Origin: NCED01 sp035493955
GTDB lineage: Bacteria; Pseudomonadota; Alphaproteobacteria; Caulobacterales; Caulobacteraceae
NCBI GenBank assembly: GCA_035493955.1
Contig: DATJHI010000036.1
Span: 248,001-312,000, forward strand
Reading direction: 5' to 3'
Length of the DNA stretch: 64,000 nucleotides
Program-made: the position numbers and the translations under genes
The notes under the pieces: model-generated
Seen by the model: the letters and a program-made list of their open reading frames with translations, nothing else
The model's database searches: none
Told to the model about the DNA's origin: nothing
In this document: in pieces, positions 46,233-56,314 of the stretch
Position numbering within the stretch: the first letter of the stretch is position 1
Layout of the letters: each line of letters opens with the position of its first letter

Positions 46233-47224
46233 CCGCCCTGTCGGCCAGCGCTGCGCCGTCCGCGTCCGCGACCCGTCGCGCGCGCCTGCACCGGCACGCC
46301 TGGCCGCAGCGGCCCTTCGTGGAGACCCCCGAGCTGGACGCCCACATGGCCCGCCATGACGCAAGCCAGGAGGCCAGGAGCTTCGCCCACGAGCTGGCTG
46401 AGACCGGCCTCGCGCGCCTGGACCTGGGTGAGACGGGCCGCGCCCTGTGCGACGCGGTGGTGGCCGACACCGATCCGGTGTTCGCCGACGGGGACGTCTA
46501 TCGCATCCAGGACGCCTGGCTGCGTTACGACAGCGTCCGCAGACTCGCCACCCTGCCGGGCGTGACCGATCTGCTGAGCATGGTCTACGGCCGTCCCGCC
46601 TTCCCGTTCCAGACCCTGAACTTCAAGCGCGGCAGCCAGCAGGGCCTGCATTCCGACGCCATGCATTTCCACGCCGAGCCGCCGCTGTTCATGTGCGGGG
46701 TGTGGATCGCGCTGGAGGACGTCGCCCCCGACGCCGGGCCCCTGACCTATGTCCCGGGCAGCCACAAGCTGCCGGTGCTGACCATGCGCGCCGCCGGTTG
46801 CGACAAGGCCAGGCCGACCTCGGCCGACTACGAGACGGTCTACGGCCCGGCCCTGGCGGCGCGGTTGAAGGCCTCGGGACTGCCCCAGGCCCAGATCCTG
46901 CCGAAGAAGGGCGAGGCGGTGGTCTGGGCTGCGAACCTGGCCCACGGCGGCGCCCCCATCGCCAATCCGGACGCCACCCGCCGCTCGCTGGTGGTGCATT
47001 TCTATTTCGCCGACTGCCTCTACTACACGCCGGTCCATTCCGACGTGGAGGGCGGGCGCCTCGCCGTGCGCCTGCCGACCAATGTCGCCACCGGCGGCTG
47101 GGCCTGGCCGAGCCGGGAGGGCCGCCCCGCGGCGCCCCAGGTCACGGCCTTCCTCGGCGCCTGCCGCAAGCTCGTCACCCGCCAACCGCTCATCACGCGC
47201 ATCTCCGCGCGCACCACCTCGTAA
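46229..47224 (+). CDS. Phytanoyl-CoA dioxygenase family protein inside the atp operon
   Basis: 331 aa. PhyH-type Fe(II)/2-oxoglutarate dioxygenase fold: iron ligands His141-x-Asp143 (GLHSDAMHFH) and His239 (NLAHGGAP), with Arg251/252 (TRRSLVVHFY) for 2-oxoglutarate. GVWIALEDVAPDAGPLTYVPGSHK (about 157-180, split) is the classic PhyH segment. TTG 46229 overlaps the atpG stop as TTGA and has GGAGCGGAGG just upstream, so it is translationally coupled to atpG. atpD starts 15 bp after its stop. Codon use and GC resemble neighbours, so it is not an obviously recent arrival. Substrate unknown; a role tied to ATP synthase is only suggested by position. Confidence 0.88.
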   Translation: MTALSASAAPSASATRRARLHRHAWPQRPFVETPELDAHMARHDASQEARSFAHELAETGLARLDLGETGRALCDAVVADTDPVFADGDVYRIQDAWLRYDSVRRLATLPGVTDLLSMVYGRPAFPFQTLNFKRGSQQGLHSDAMHFHAEPPLFMCGVWIALEDVAPDAGPLTYVPGSHKLPVLTMRAAGCDKARPTSADYETVYGPALAARLKASGLPQAQILPKKGEAVVWAANLAHGGAPIANPDATRRSLVVHFYFADCLYYTPVHSDVEGGRLAVRLPTNVATGGWAWPSREGRPAAPQVTAFLGACRKLVTRQPLITRISARTTS

Positions 47225-47239
47225 GTTAAGGGTCCGCAC

Positions 47240-48712
<1,473 letters not shown>

Positions 48713-48713
48713 G

Positions 48714-48980
48714 ATGGCCAAGCTGCACTTCTCCCTCGTGGCGCCGGAGCGCGAGCTCTACGCCGGCGAGGTCGACCAGGTGGACGCGCCGGGCGCCGAG
48801 GGCGATTTCGGCGTCCTGTTCGGCCACGAGCCGTTCATGACCACCCTTCGCCCCGGCGAGGTGATCGTCCGCGACGGGGACGCCCGGCGGGTGTTCGTCA
48901 TCCAGGGCGGCTTCGCCGACGTGACGCCGGAAAGCTTCACCCTTCTGGCCGAAAGCGCCACCGAAGCGGTCGTCCAGTAG
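48714..48980 (+). CDS. atpC: ATP synthase F1 epsilon subunit
   Basis: 88 aa. Beta-sandwich domain only: LHFSLVAPERELYAGEVDQV (split), GAEGDFGVLFGHEPFMTTLRPG and VIQGGFADVTPESFTLLAE. The C-terminal helical hairpin that inhibits the E. coli enzyme is absent, a short form known in Alphaproteobacteria. Starts one base after the atpD stop. Confidence 0.94.
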   Translation: MAKLHFSLVAPERELYAGEVDQVDAPGAEGDFGVLFGHEPFMTTLRPGEVIVRDGDARRVFVIQGGFADVTPESFTLLAESATEAVVQ

Positions 48981-49082
48981 GGATCAGGCCTGGGCGGTCT
49001 AGCGGGCGAGACCGCGCTCGCGGGCCCTCAGGGCCAGGCCCGAGGCCTCCGGGACGACCCGGTCTTCAACCGGAGCGATCCT

Positions 49083-49340
49083 TTGGACGTCCATCTGACT
49101 CCCTTCGACGCGCTTGGCCTGGTCGGGGCCACGATGTTCGTGGTCGCCTTCGCCGGGGTGCAGGTCGAGAAGCTCGACCCGCACGGCTGGCCGGCGCTGA
49201 CGATGAATTTCGTCGGCGCGATCCTGGTGCTGATCTCGCTCGCCTTCGCCTTCAACCTAGCCTCCTTCGTGCTGGAAAGCGTGTGGGGGCTGATCGCCCT
49301 CTACGGCCTGATCAAGCTGGTGCTGCGCCGGCGTGGCTGA
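49083..49340 (+). CDS. Small CBU_0592-like membrane protein
   Basis: 85 aa, three predicted transmembrane helices (about 10-27, 38-58, 62-80) with LGLVGATMFVVAFAGVQVEKL and VLESVWGLIALYGLIKLV. It resembles the small CBU_0592 family; function unknown. Start TTG 49083 has GGAG 12 bp upstream; no earlier ATG or GTG gives a sensible N-terminus. ATG 49132 would cut into the first helix. Confidence 0.68.
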   Translation: MDVHLTPFDALGLVGATMFVVAFAGVQVEKLDPHGWPALTMNFVGAILVLISLAFAFNLASFVLESVWGLIALYGLIKLVLRRRG

Positions 49341-49407
49341 GGCGATTTCCCGCATGGCGGGAATCGGTCCGCCCGAGGATGATTAGTCATCGGTCGGGGT
49401 GTGCTCC

Positions 49408-50373
49408 ATGCGGTCTTGGGTCGGGGGATGGGTGGTCGCCGCATGGCTTGCGGCGCTAACGGCGAGCTGGGCCGCGCCGGCCTCTGCCAATGTCTTCGCC
49501 CTGAACGGCGAGGACCCGCGCGCCCCGTCCCCCCGGACCGGTCCTGACCGGGTCTACGCTCCTGTCGGCGCGGTGGTCACCCGTACGCCGGTCGTCGCCT
49601 CCGACGACGGATCGAAGGTGATGCGCACCCGCGGATCGGCCTTCCTGGTCTCCCCCTGCTACGTCCTGACCAATTTCCACGCCGTGTTCGGCCTGGCCTT
49701 CAACGGCCCCGACCCCGGCCGCGACTACACGGCCAATTTCTCGGTCGGCGCCGACCCCGACTACATGTTCCGCTGGACCGTCGCCGCCCGGCCGGTGCGC
49801 TGGGGGGCGTTCAACAAGCGCAAGGAGCACGACTGGGCCCTGCTCAAGCTCGAGGGCTGCGTCGGCGGCCAGTCCGACATCGGCTGGCTGGACCTGTCCG
49901 CCCAGCCGGGACCGGAGATGATGGGCGCAGCGGTGTCCCTGGCCGGCTACCCCGCCGACAAGACCGGCAACACGCTCTGGGTCCAGTCCGGCTGCCGCAT
50001 CGAGGCGATGCAGGACGGCACCGCCAAGGTCCTGCATGAGTGCAGCGTCCACGGCGGCGCCTCGGGCGGCCCCCTGATCGCCCAGGGCAAGGCGGTCGCC
50101 ATCCAATGCGGCGAGCTCAACTCCACCGCCAGCCCCCTCGCCCGCTGGGACGCCCGTCACGCCAACACCGCCGTCACCGTCGCCGAAGTGTTGCAGGACC
50201 CCGAGGCCCGGGCCCTGATCGAGGCCGACATCGCCGCCTTCCCCGGCCCCAATCCGGCTCTGGACGCCCCGCCGCCGGCCGCGACGCCCGTCCCGTCAAG
50301 CCAGGTCGCGACCGGCGCCGCCCCGTCGGGAGGTGTTCTCGGCAAGGCCGCCTTCGCGAGCGGCTTGCCTTAG
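49408..50373 (+). CDS. Secreted trypsin-like serine protease
   Basis: 321 aa from ATG 49408 (a GTG at 49399 would add three residues). Signal peptide to about residue 27 (ending ASA before NVFALNG). Chymotrypsin-fold triad His91 (LTNFHAVFG), Asp142 (KEHDWALLKL) and Ser219 (HGGASGGPL), with Cys pairs around Cys84 to Cys211. A Pro/Ala-rich C-terminal tail (about 275-321) follows. Periplasmic or secreted by inference. There is no PDZ domain, so it is not DegP. Stands between the atp operon and proA with no obvious partner. Confidence 0.83.
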   Translation: MRSWVGGWVVAAWLAALTASWAAPASANVFALNGEDPRAPSPRTGPDRVYAPVGAVVTRTPVVASDDGSKVMRTRGSAFLVSPCYVLTNFHAVFGLAFNGPDPGRDYTANFSVGADPDYMFRWTVAARPVRWGAFNKRKEHDWALLKLEGCVGGQSDIGWLDLSAQPGPEMMGAAVSLAGYPADKTGNTLWVQSGCRIEAMQDGTAKVLHECSVHGGASGGPLIAQGKAVAIQCGELNSTASPLARWDARHANTAVTVAEVLQDPEARALIEADIAAFPGPNPALDAPPPAATPVPSSQVATGAAPSGGVLGKAAFASGLP

Positions 50374-50400
50374 GCCCCCCTTCTGCGTCAAAGCGGTGTC

Positions 50401-51693
50401 ATGGACGACGCCGGCCGCGACCTGACAGCCCAGACCGACCTTGAAGCGACCATGCGCGCCCTGGGCGTGCAGGCGCGCGCGGGGGCCGAGGCCCTGCGCC
50501 TGTCGACGCCCGAGACCCGCACCCGCGCCGTTCGGGCCATGGCCGGCCGGATCCTCGCCCGCCGGACCGAGATCCTCGCCGCCAACGCCCGCGACCTGGA
50601 GGCGGCCCGGGCCAACGGCCTGTCCGGTCCGCTGCTGGATCGCCTCGCCCTCGACGCGGGCCGGGTGGACGCCATCGCCCGCGACCTGGAGGCGGTGGCC
50701 GCGATCCCCGACCCGGTCGGCCAGGAGATCGCCCGCTGGACCCGCCCCAACGGCCTGGACTTCGCCCGAATCCGCACCCCCATCGGGGTGATCGCGGTGA
50801 TCTACGAGAGCCGGCCCAATGTCACCGCCGACGCGGCGGGCCTATGCGTGCGCTCCGGCAATGCGGCGATCCTGCGCGGCGGTTCGGAGTCGTTCCACTC
50901 GGCCCACGCCCTGCATGAGGCGATCGTCGAAGGCTTGGTCGAGGCCGGCCTGCCCGCCGGCTGCGTGCAGATGGTCCCGACCGCCGACCGGGCCGCGGTG
51001 GGCATGATCCTGGGCGGCCTGGACCACGCCATCGACCTGATCATCCCCCGCGGCGGCAAGAGCCTGGTCGCCAGGGTCCAGGCGGAGGCGCGGGTGGCGG
51101 TGCTCGGCCACCTCGAGGGCCTTTGCCACACCTACGTCCATGCGGGCGCCGACGCCGACAAGGCCAGGGCCATCGTGCTCAACGCCAAGCTCCGCCGGGT
51201 CACCGTCTGCGGCGCCACCGAGACCTTGCTGATCGACGCCGAGATCGCGCCGCGCCTCTTGCCCTTGATCGCCGCCGACCTCATCGAAAAGGGCTGCGAG
51301 CTGCGCGGGGACCTGCGCGCCCGGTCGCTGGTTCCGTCCATGCTGGCGGCGACGGAGGCCGACTGGGTCGCCGAATACCTGGCCCCCATCCTGGCGGTGC
51401 GGGTGGTCGACGGGCTCGACGCGGCGGTCGCCCATATCGAGACCCATGGGTCGGGCCATACCGACGCGATCCTCACCGAGGACGCGGCCGCGGCCGAGGC
51501 CTTCGTCGCGGCGGTCGATTCGGCCATCGTCCTGGTCAACGCCTCGACCCAGTTCGCCGACGGCGGCGAGTTCGGCTTCGGCGCCGAGATCGGCATCGCC
51601 ACCGACAAGCTGCACGCCCGCGGCCCCGTCGGCGCAGAGCAACTCACAACGTTCAAATATGTGGTTCGCGGGACAGGCCAGACGCGTCCCTGA
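50401..51693 (+). CDS. proA: Gamma-glutamyl phosphate reductase
   Basis: 430 aa aldehyde-dehydrogenase-fold enzyme, second step of proline synthesis, making glutamate 5-semialdehyde. Motifs: RIRTPIGVIAVIYESRPNVT (about 121-140), GGSESFHSAHAL (about 160-171), IIPRGGKSLV, catalytic Cys242 in HLEGLCHTYV, and ASTQFADGGEFGFGAEIGI near the C-terminus. Heads proA-nadD-rsfS-rlmH. Its partner proB is at 193-1341. Confidence 0.95.
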   Translation: MDDAGRDLTAQTDLEATMRALGVQARAGAEALRLSTPETRTRAVRAMAGRILARRTEILAANARDLEAARANGLSGPLLDRLALDAGRVDAIARDLEAVAAIPDPVGQEIARWTRPNGLDFARIRTPIGVIAVIYESRPNVTADAAGLCVRSGNAAILRGGSESFHSAHALHEAIVEGLVEAGLPAGCVQMVPTADRAAVGMILGGLDHAIDLIIPRGGKSLVARVQAEARVAVLGHLEGLCHTYVHAGADADKARAIVLNAKLRRVTVCGATETLLIDAEIAPRLLPLIAADLIEKGCELRGDLRARSLVPSMLAATEADWVAEYLAPILAVRVVDGLDAAVAHIETHGSGHTDAILTEDAAAAEAFVAAVDSAIVLVNASTQFADGGEFGFGAEIGIATDKLHARGPVGAEQLTTFKYVVRGTGQTRP

Positions 51694-51742
51694 AGCTGGC
51701 CGTCCAGGCGCCTTGCGGCTCGGATTCCATCTGGAGCCCGGG

Positions 51743-52330
51743 ATGCGGGTGGGGCTTTTCGGCGGCTCGTTCGACCCCGCCCATTCGGGCCACGCCCATG
51801 TGGCCGAGACGGCGATGGCGCGGCTGGGACTGGACCGGGTGATCTGGCTGGTCTCGCCGCAGAACCCGCTCAAGCGCGGCTCGACCCCCCTGGCCCGCCG
51901 GATGGGCGGCGCGCGCGCCCAGGCCCGGGGCCGCTCGATGATCGTGTCCGACGCCGAAAGCCGGTTCGGCTCAGTCTACACCCTCGACACGCTGAGGGTC
52001 CTGAAGGCGCGGTTTCCGCGGGTGCGGTTCGTCTGGATCATGGGCGGGGACAATCTGGCCGGGCTCCATCGCTGGCGCGGCTGGACCGAGATCATGCGGA
52101 CGGTTCCCGTGGCTGTGGTCGCCCGCCCCGGCGCCCTGATGGAAAGCCGGTTCTCCCCCGCCGTCCGCCGCTTCGCCCACGCCCGCCGTCCGTCCCGCGA
52201 AGGGCTGCTGCTGCCGCTCGCGCCCGCGCCGGCCTGGTCCTACTTCCGCGCCCCCCTGAACGCGGCCTCGTCGACGGCGCTCAGGGGCCGGCTGACCCGG
52301 GCCAATCCGGAGCCGAACCGGCCGGAGTGA
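51743..52330 (+). CDS. nadD: Nicotinate-nucleotide adenylyltransferase
   Basis: 195 aa from ATG 51743. NAD synthesis: nicotinate mononucleotide plus ATP to deamido-NAD. Nucleotidyltransferase motif GLFGGSFDPAHSGHAHVAE at the N-terminus, SPQNPLK (about 40-46), IMGGDNLAGLHRW (about 96-108), and the second motif near the end as SSTALRGRL, a variant of ISST-x-IR. GGAG lies 8 bp before the ATG. An in-frame TTG at 51713 would give an N-terminal extension (LRLGFHLEPG) like that of some Caulobacter homologs, so the start is not certain. Confidence 0.92.
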   Translation: MRVGLFGGSFDPAHSGHAHVAETAMARLGLDRVIWLVSPQNPLKRGSTPLARRMGGARAQARGRSMIVSDAESRFGSVYTLDTLRVLKARFPRVRFVWIMGGDNLAGLHRWRGWTEIMRTVPVAVVARPGALMESRFSPAVRRFAHARRPSREGLLLPLAPAPAWSYFRAPLNAASSTALRGRLTRANPEPNRPE

Positions 52331-52347
52331 ACCCATGACGGCCGCCC

Positions 52348-52857
52348 GTGGTTGAGAAGGCCAGGACGTGCTACCATCTGGGTCCTAGATTGAAGGAGCT
52401 TACGCTGACCCCCGCCCTCGAGCCCCAAGCCGCCAAGACCACGCCCGCCGATCCGGCTCCGCCCACGGAGCTGCAGGGGGCCGCCGTCGAGAGCCTGGAA
52501 GCGCTGATCCTCGCCAAGCTCGACGAGGACAAGGCCGAGGACCTGGTCCTGATCGACCTGAAGGGCAAGAGCCCTCTCGCCGACGCGGTCATCGTCGCCT
52601 CCGGCCGGTCGCAACGCCACGTCGCCGCCATGGCCGACCGGCTCCTGCGCACCCTGAAGGAAGTCGGCCTCGGCAAGGCCGCGGTCGAGGGCCTGCCTCA
52701 CGCCGACTGGGTGCTGATCGACGCCGGAGACGTCATCGTCCACCTGTTCCGTCCCGAGGTCCGCGCCTTCTACCAGATCGAGAAGATCTGGTCGGTGCAG
52801 AGCCCCGAGCGCGCCGCCGCCGTCGCCAAGTCCGACCGCGCGGTGATGGGCGGCTGA
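52348..52857 (+). CDS. rsfS: Ribosomal silencing factor RsfS
   Basis: Up to 169 aa. RsfS/DUF143 core (about residues 47-155): DLVLIDLKGKSPLADAVIVASG (split), QRHVAAMADRL, GLPHADWVLIDAGDVIVHLFRPEVRAFY (split) and the final IEKIWS. It binds L14 on the 50S subunit and blocks subunit joining in starvation. The start is uncertain: GTG 52348 has no ribosome binding site, TTG 52390 overlaps one, while AAGGAG (52393-52398) is ideally placed for a CTG at 52405. The first 45 residues are Ala/Pro-rich and not conserved, so all fit. Confidence 0.9.
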   Translation: MVEKARTCYHLGPRLKELTLTPALEPQAAKTTPADPAPPTELQGAAVESLEALILAKLDEDKAEDLVLIDLKGKSPLADAVIVASGRSQRHVAAMADRLLRTLKEVGLGKAAVEGLPHADWVLIDAGDVIVHLFRPEVRAFYQIEKIWSVQSPERAAAVAKSDRAVMGG

Positions 52858-52867
52858 GACTCCACCC

Positions 52868-53335
52868 GTGCGCCTGACGCTGCTGGCGGTCGGGCGGTTC
52901 GGCCGCACCCCGGAGGCCGCCCTCTCTAGGGACTATCTTGACCGCGCCGCCGCCGCCGGGCGTTCCCTCGGCCTGCATCCGGTCGATCTGGTCGAGGTGG
53001 AAAGCCGCAAGGCCGGCAAGGCCGCCGAGGGCGAGGTGCTGCTGGCCGCCCTCGGCGACGACGCCCACCTGATCGCCTGCGACGAGCACGGGGCGGCGCG
53101 ATCCTCCCGGAACCTGGCCGAGCATATCGCCGCCTTGCGCGACGGCGGGACCCGGCGGCTGGTGTTCGCGATCGGCGGCGCGGACGGGCTGGCGCCGCCG
53201 GTCCTGGCCGCGGCCCGAGAAAAGCTGGCCTTCGGGATCCAGACCTGGCCCCACGCCCTGGTCCGGGTGATGCTGGCCGAGCAGATCTACCGGGCGGTGA
53301 CGATCCTGGGCGGCTCGCCCTACCATCGCGACTGA
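52868..53335 (+). CDS. rlmH: 23S rRNA pseudouridine-1915 N3-methyltransferase
   Basis: 155 aa SPOUT methyltransferase. AdoMet-binding trefoil knot with FAIGGADGL (about 101-109) and the C-terminal ALVRVMLAEQIYRA and GGSPYHRD, both hallmark RlmH motifs. GTG 52868 starts the conserved MRLTLLAVG. The 10-bp gap after rsfS supports a shared transcript proA-nadD-rsfS-rlmH. Confidence 0.95.
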   Translation: MRLTLLAVGRFGRTPEAALSRDYLDRAAAAGRSLGLHPVDLVEVESRKAGKAAEGEVLLAALGDDAHLIACDEHGAARSSRNLAEHIAALRDGGTRRLVFAIGGADGLAPPVLAAAREKLAFGIQTWPHALVRVMLAEQIYRAVTILGGSPYHRD

Positions 53336-53395
53336 CCTTGCCTTCGGGCCCCGGATCACGGACGACGGCGTGTGGAATCGTTTAGACTTGGCCCC

Positions 53396-54475
53396 ATGCG
53401 CCGCGTGCCGCCCCTTCTGGCGATCCTGCTCCTGACCGTTCCCGCGGCCGCCCAGGCGCCGGCTGACCCGCGCGCCCTGGACGGCGAAATCGAAAAGCTG
53501 CGCGGCGAGCTGGTGAAGCTGGGCGCCGCCGAGCAGGCGGGGGAGGGGACCGCCATGGGCCAGCGGGCCCGCCTGATCGAACTCAACGCCGAGGAGGCGG
53601 CGCTGAAGGCGCGCATCGGCGCCAACCGAGACGATCTGTCCAAGCTGTTGGCGGCCTTGCAGACCTATCAGCGCCGCCCGCCGCCTCCCCTGCTGGTCAA
53701 TCCGCGCTCGGCCCGCGATGCGGTGCGGGCCGCGATCCTGATCCGGGCCGTCACCCCCGCCCTCGAGGCCCGCGGCAAGGCCTTCGCGGCTCAGGCCGAG
53801 GCCATCGCCAAGGTCCGGCGCAGCGCCGCCGCCGCCAGCGAAACCCTGTTCCAGGCGGAAAGCGACATCGCCGACCGGCGCGGCGAGATCGACCGCCTGA
53901 CCGCCCAGAAACGCGGGCTGGAGCAAAAGGTCTACGCCGACACCGGCGCGCCTGATCCCCGGACCCGCGAACTCGCCCTGCGCGCCGGCTCAGTGGAGGA
54001 ATTCGTCCATGGCCTGGCCGGCCATGCGCCCGCCCAGCCCCCGCCGACCGCGCCGCCGGAGCAGATGACCTCCCCGGTCCAGGGGGTGCTGGTCCGCCGG
54101 TTCGGCGAGTTGCTGGAGGGCCAGGAGCGGTCGCAGGGGTGGACCTGGCGGGCGGCTCCGGCCGCGGCGGTGGTGGCGCCCGCGCCGGGGCGGGTGGAAT
54201 ACGCCGGGCCCCTGAAGGGCTGGGGCCAGGTGATGATCCTCAACATCGGCGGCGACCGCCGCCTGGTGCTGGCGGGGATGGACGCCGTCCTTGTGGGCAT
54301 AGGCCGTGCGGTGGCGGCGGGCGAACCGGTCGGACGGCTGGGACCGGGAAGCGACAAGGGCCGCACGCCGCCAGAGCTCTATCTGGAGGTCCGCGGCGGC
54401 GCCGGCGCGCTCAATCCCGCGCGTTGGCTGAAGCTGGCCGCTCAGACTTCGGTCACGCCGTTCGTGCGACGTTAA
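53396..54475 (+). CDS. Murein hydrolase activator, EnvC-like (degenerate LytM)
   Basis: 359 aa. Signal peptide to about residue 21 (ending AAAQA), two coiled-coil stretches (about 25-85 and 120-185), and a C-terminal LytM/M23-like domain (about 225-345: SPVQGVLVRRFGE, VVAPAPGRVEYAGPLKGWG, GEPVGRLG, ELYLEVRGG, LNPARWL). All zinc-ligand histidines of active M23 peptidases are missing, which fits EnvC-type proteins that activate amidases instead of cutting peptidoglycan. ATG 53396 gives the signal peptide; an upstream in-frame GTG would add eight residues. Followed by ctpA. Confidence 0.88.
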   Translation: MRRVPPLLAILLLTVPAAAQAPADPRALDGEIEKLRGELVKLGAAEQAGEGTAMGQRARLIELNAEEAALKARIGANRDDLSKLLAALQTYQRRPPPPLLVNPRSARDAVRAAILIRAVTPALEARGKAFAAQAEAIAKVRRSAAAASETLFQAESDIADRRGEIDRLTAQKRGLEQKVYADTGAPDPRTRELALRAGSVEEFVHGLAGHAPAQPPPTAPPEQMTSPVQGVLVRRFGELLEGQERSQGWTWRAAPAAAVVAPAPGRVEYAGPLKGWGQVMILNIGGDRRLVLAGMDAVLVGIGRAVAAGEPVGRLGPGSDKGRTPPELYLEVRGGAGALNPARWLKLAAQTSVTPFVRR

Positions 54476-54585
54476 GGCGTCTCGTGAAATCTGGCATGAA
54501 GCTGCCTCAGTTATAAGGTAAGCAAACGACGACTGGCGATGCTGTAAACGGTCAAGGTTCGCTGGCGACGAGGTCGAGGAACTTC

Positions 54586-56082
54586 ATGCGTAAAATCCTT
54601 CTGATCGGCATCTCCACCTTTGCGCTGGGCGCGGCCGCCATGGCCTACGCCGACCAGCAGTCGCGAACGCCCAAGGCCGAAACCTACAAGATGCTCGAAC
54701 TGTTCGGCGACGTCCTGGCGACGGTGGAGGACCAGTACGTGGTTCCTGTCGACGACAAGAAGCTGATCCAGTCCGCCATCGACGGCATGCTGACCTCGCT
54801 CGATCCGCACTCCGGCTATCTCGACGCCGAGAACTTCGACGAGATGCGCGACCAGACCCGCGGCGAATACGGCGGCCTCGGCCTTGTCGTCCAGTCGGAG
54901 GACGGCGCGGTCAAGGTGGTCTCGCCCATGGACGGCACGCCCGCGGGCCGGGCCGGCATCCTGGCCGGGGACTACATCACCGCCATCGACGGCCAGAGTG
55001 TGGTCGGCCTGCCCCTCGACGCGGCGGTCAAGCAGATGCGCGGACCGATCGGCACCGCCATCACCCTGACCATGGCCCGCGAGAAGCAGAACCCGTTCTC
55101 GGTCAAGCTGACGCGCGAAGTCATCAATGTGAAGTCGGTCACCGCCCGGGCCGAAGGCGACTACGGCTACATCCGTCTGTCCGGCTTCGACGAGAAGACC
55201 GGGGCGGAGACCCGTGCGGCGATCAAGGACCTGAAGACCAAGATCCCGCACATGAAGGGCATGGTGCTGGACCTGCGCAACAACCCCGGCGGCCTGGTGG
55301 ACCAGGCGGTTGAGGTGGCCTCGGCCTTCCTCGACGGCGGCGAAGTCGTGTCCCAGCGCGGCCGCGACGCCAAGGACATCGAGCGCTACAACGCCCGCCC
55401 CGGCGGCGACATGATCGCCGGCCTGCCGCTGGTGGTTGTGGTCAACAACGGTTCGGCCTCGGCCTCCGAGATCGTCGCGGGAGCCCTGAAGGATCGGCGG
55501 CGGGCCGAAGTGGTCGGCCTGACCACCTTCGGCAAGGGGTCCGTCCAGACGGTGATCCCCCTGCGCGGCGGCATGGACGGGGCGCTGAAGCTGACCACCG
55601 CCCGCTATTACACGCCCTCGGGCCAGTCGATCCAGAAGACCGGCATCAAGCCGGACCTGGAGGTGGCCAGCTCCAAGGAGGAGGCCGAACGGGTGGCGGA
55701 TTCGGCCCTGCAGTTCTCCGAGGCCAGTTTCCGTAACGCCCTCGACGCCGAGGTCGGCAAGAAGCGCGCCGACGCCCATGCCCCGACCGAGATCCCGCCG
55801 GAAGGCTATGACGCCAAAAAGGACGATTTCCAGCTCGCCCGCGCCCTGGACGTGCTGCGGACCGGCTCGGTGGAGGCGGCGGTGCGGCTGAAGCCGGCCA
55901 AGACCTACGCCATGGCCACCCCGGCCTTCATGGTCGGCGCCGCCTCTTCGGCGACTCCGCCCGCGGTGACCAACGCAGGCGCCGCCACCCAGGCCAAGCC
56001 CACCAGCCCGTCCAAGGCGGCTCCTGCCGAGGAGATCGCCCCGGCCAAGCCCGCCCCGGCCGCGGCGCCGGCCAAGAAATAG
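54586..56082 (+). CDS. ctpA: C-terminal processing serine protease (S41)
   Basis: 498 aa. N-terminal hydrophobic segment (about 3-21), CtpA N-domain with SLDPHSGYLDAENF, PDZ domain (about 100-175, TPAGRAGILAGDYITAIDGQSV split), and the S41 catalytic core: LRNNPGGLVDQAV, NNGSASASEI (Ser near 293) and TTFGKGSVQ (Lys near 317). A long Ala/Pro-rich C-terminal tail from about 450 is unlikely to be folded. Periplasmic protease of the envC-ctpA pair. The deacetylase/rppH genes expected after it are at 1338-3049. Confidence 0.94.
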   Translation: MRKILLIGISTFALGAAAMAYADQQSRTPKAETYKMLELFGDVLATVEDQYVVPVDDKKLIQSAIDGMLTSLDPHSGYLDAENFDEMRDQTRGEYGGLGLVVQSEDGAVKVVSPMDGTPAGRAGILAGDYITAIDGQSVVGLPLDAAVKQMRGPIGTAITLTMAREKQNPFSVKLTREVINVKSVTARAEGDYGYIRLSGFDEKTGAETRAAIKDLKTKIPHMKGMVLDLRNNPGGLVDQAVEVASAFLDGGEVVSQRGRDAKDIERYNARPGGDMIAGLPLVVVVNNGSASASEIVAGALKDRRRAEVVGLTTFGKGSVQTVIPLRGGMDGALKLTTARYYTPSGQSIQKTGIKPDLEVASSKEEAERVADSALQFSEASFRNALDAEVGKKRADAHAPTEIPPEGYDAKKDDFQLARALDVLRTGSVEAAVRLKPAKTYAMATPAFMVGAASSATPPAVTNAGAATQAKPTSPSKAAPAEEIAPAKPAPAAAPAKK

Positions 56083-56314
56083 GTGCTCGTCCCGTTTGCA
56101 TCTTCCCTGGCGGAGGATGTGGACGAAGCGGACGAAGGGGCGCCGCGCGGGTTCTTGTGTCCGACCTCCGTCGCCCGCGACGGCGCTCCCAGGGTGAGAG
56201 GCGCCAGGATCGCTCGCAATTTTGCGGCGCTTTCCCATCTAGGGCTGGAATCCCTGCCCTTCCGCCCAATCATGAACGGGCCCCGCGTCGCCGGCGCCTG
56301 ACGGAAACTTCGCC

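Noticed and set aside
56083..56301. Possible 72-codon gene directly after ctpA
   Set aside because: The GTG start abuts the ctpA stop but the translation has no structure, no conserved look and a composition typical of non-coding sequence.
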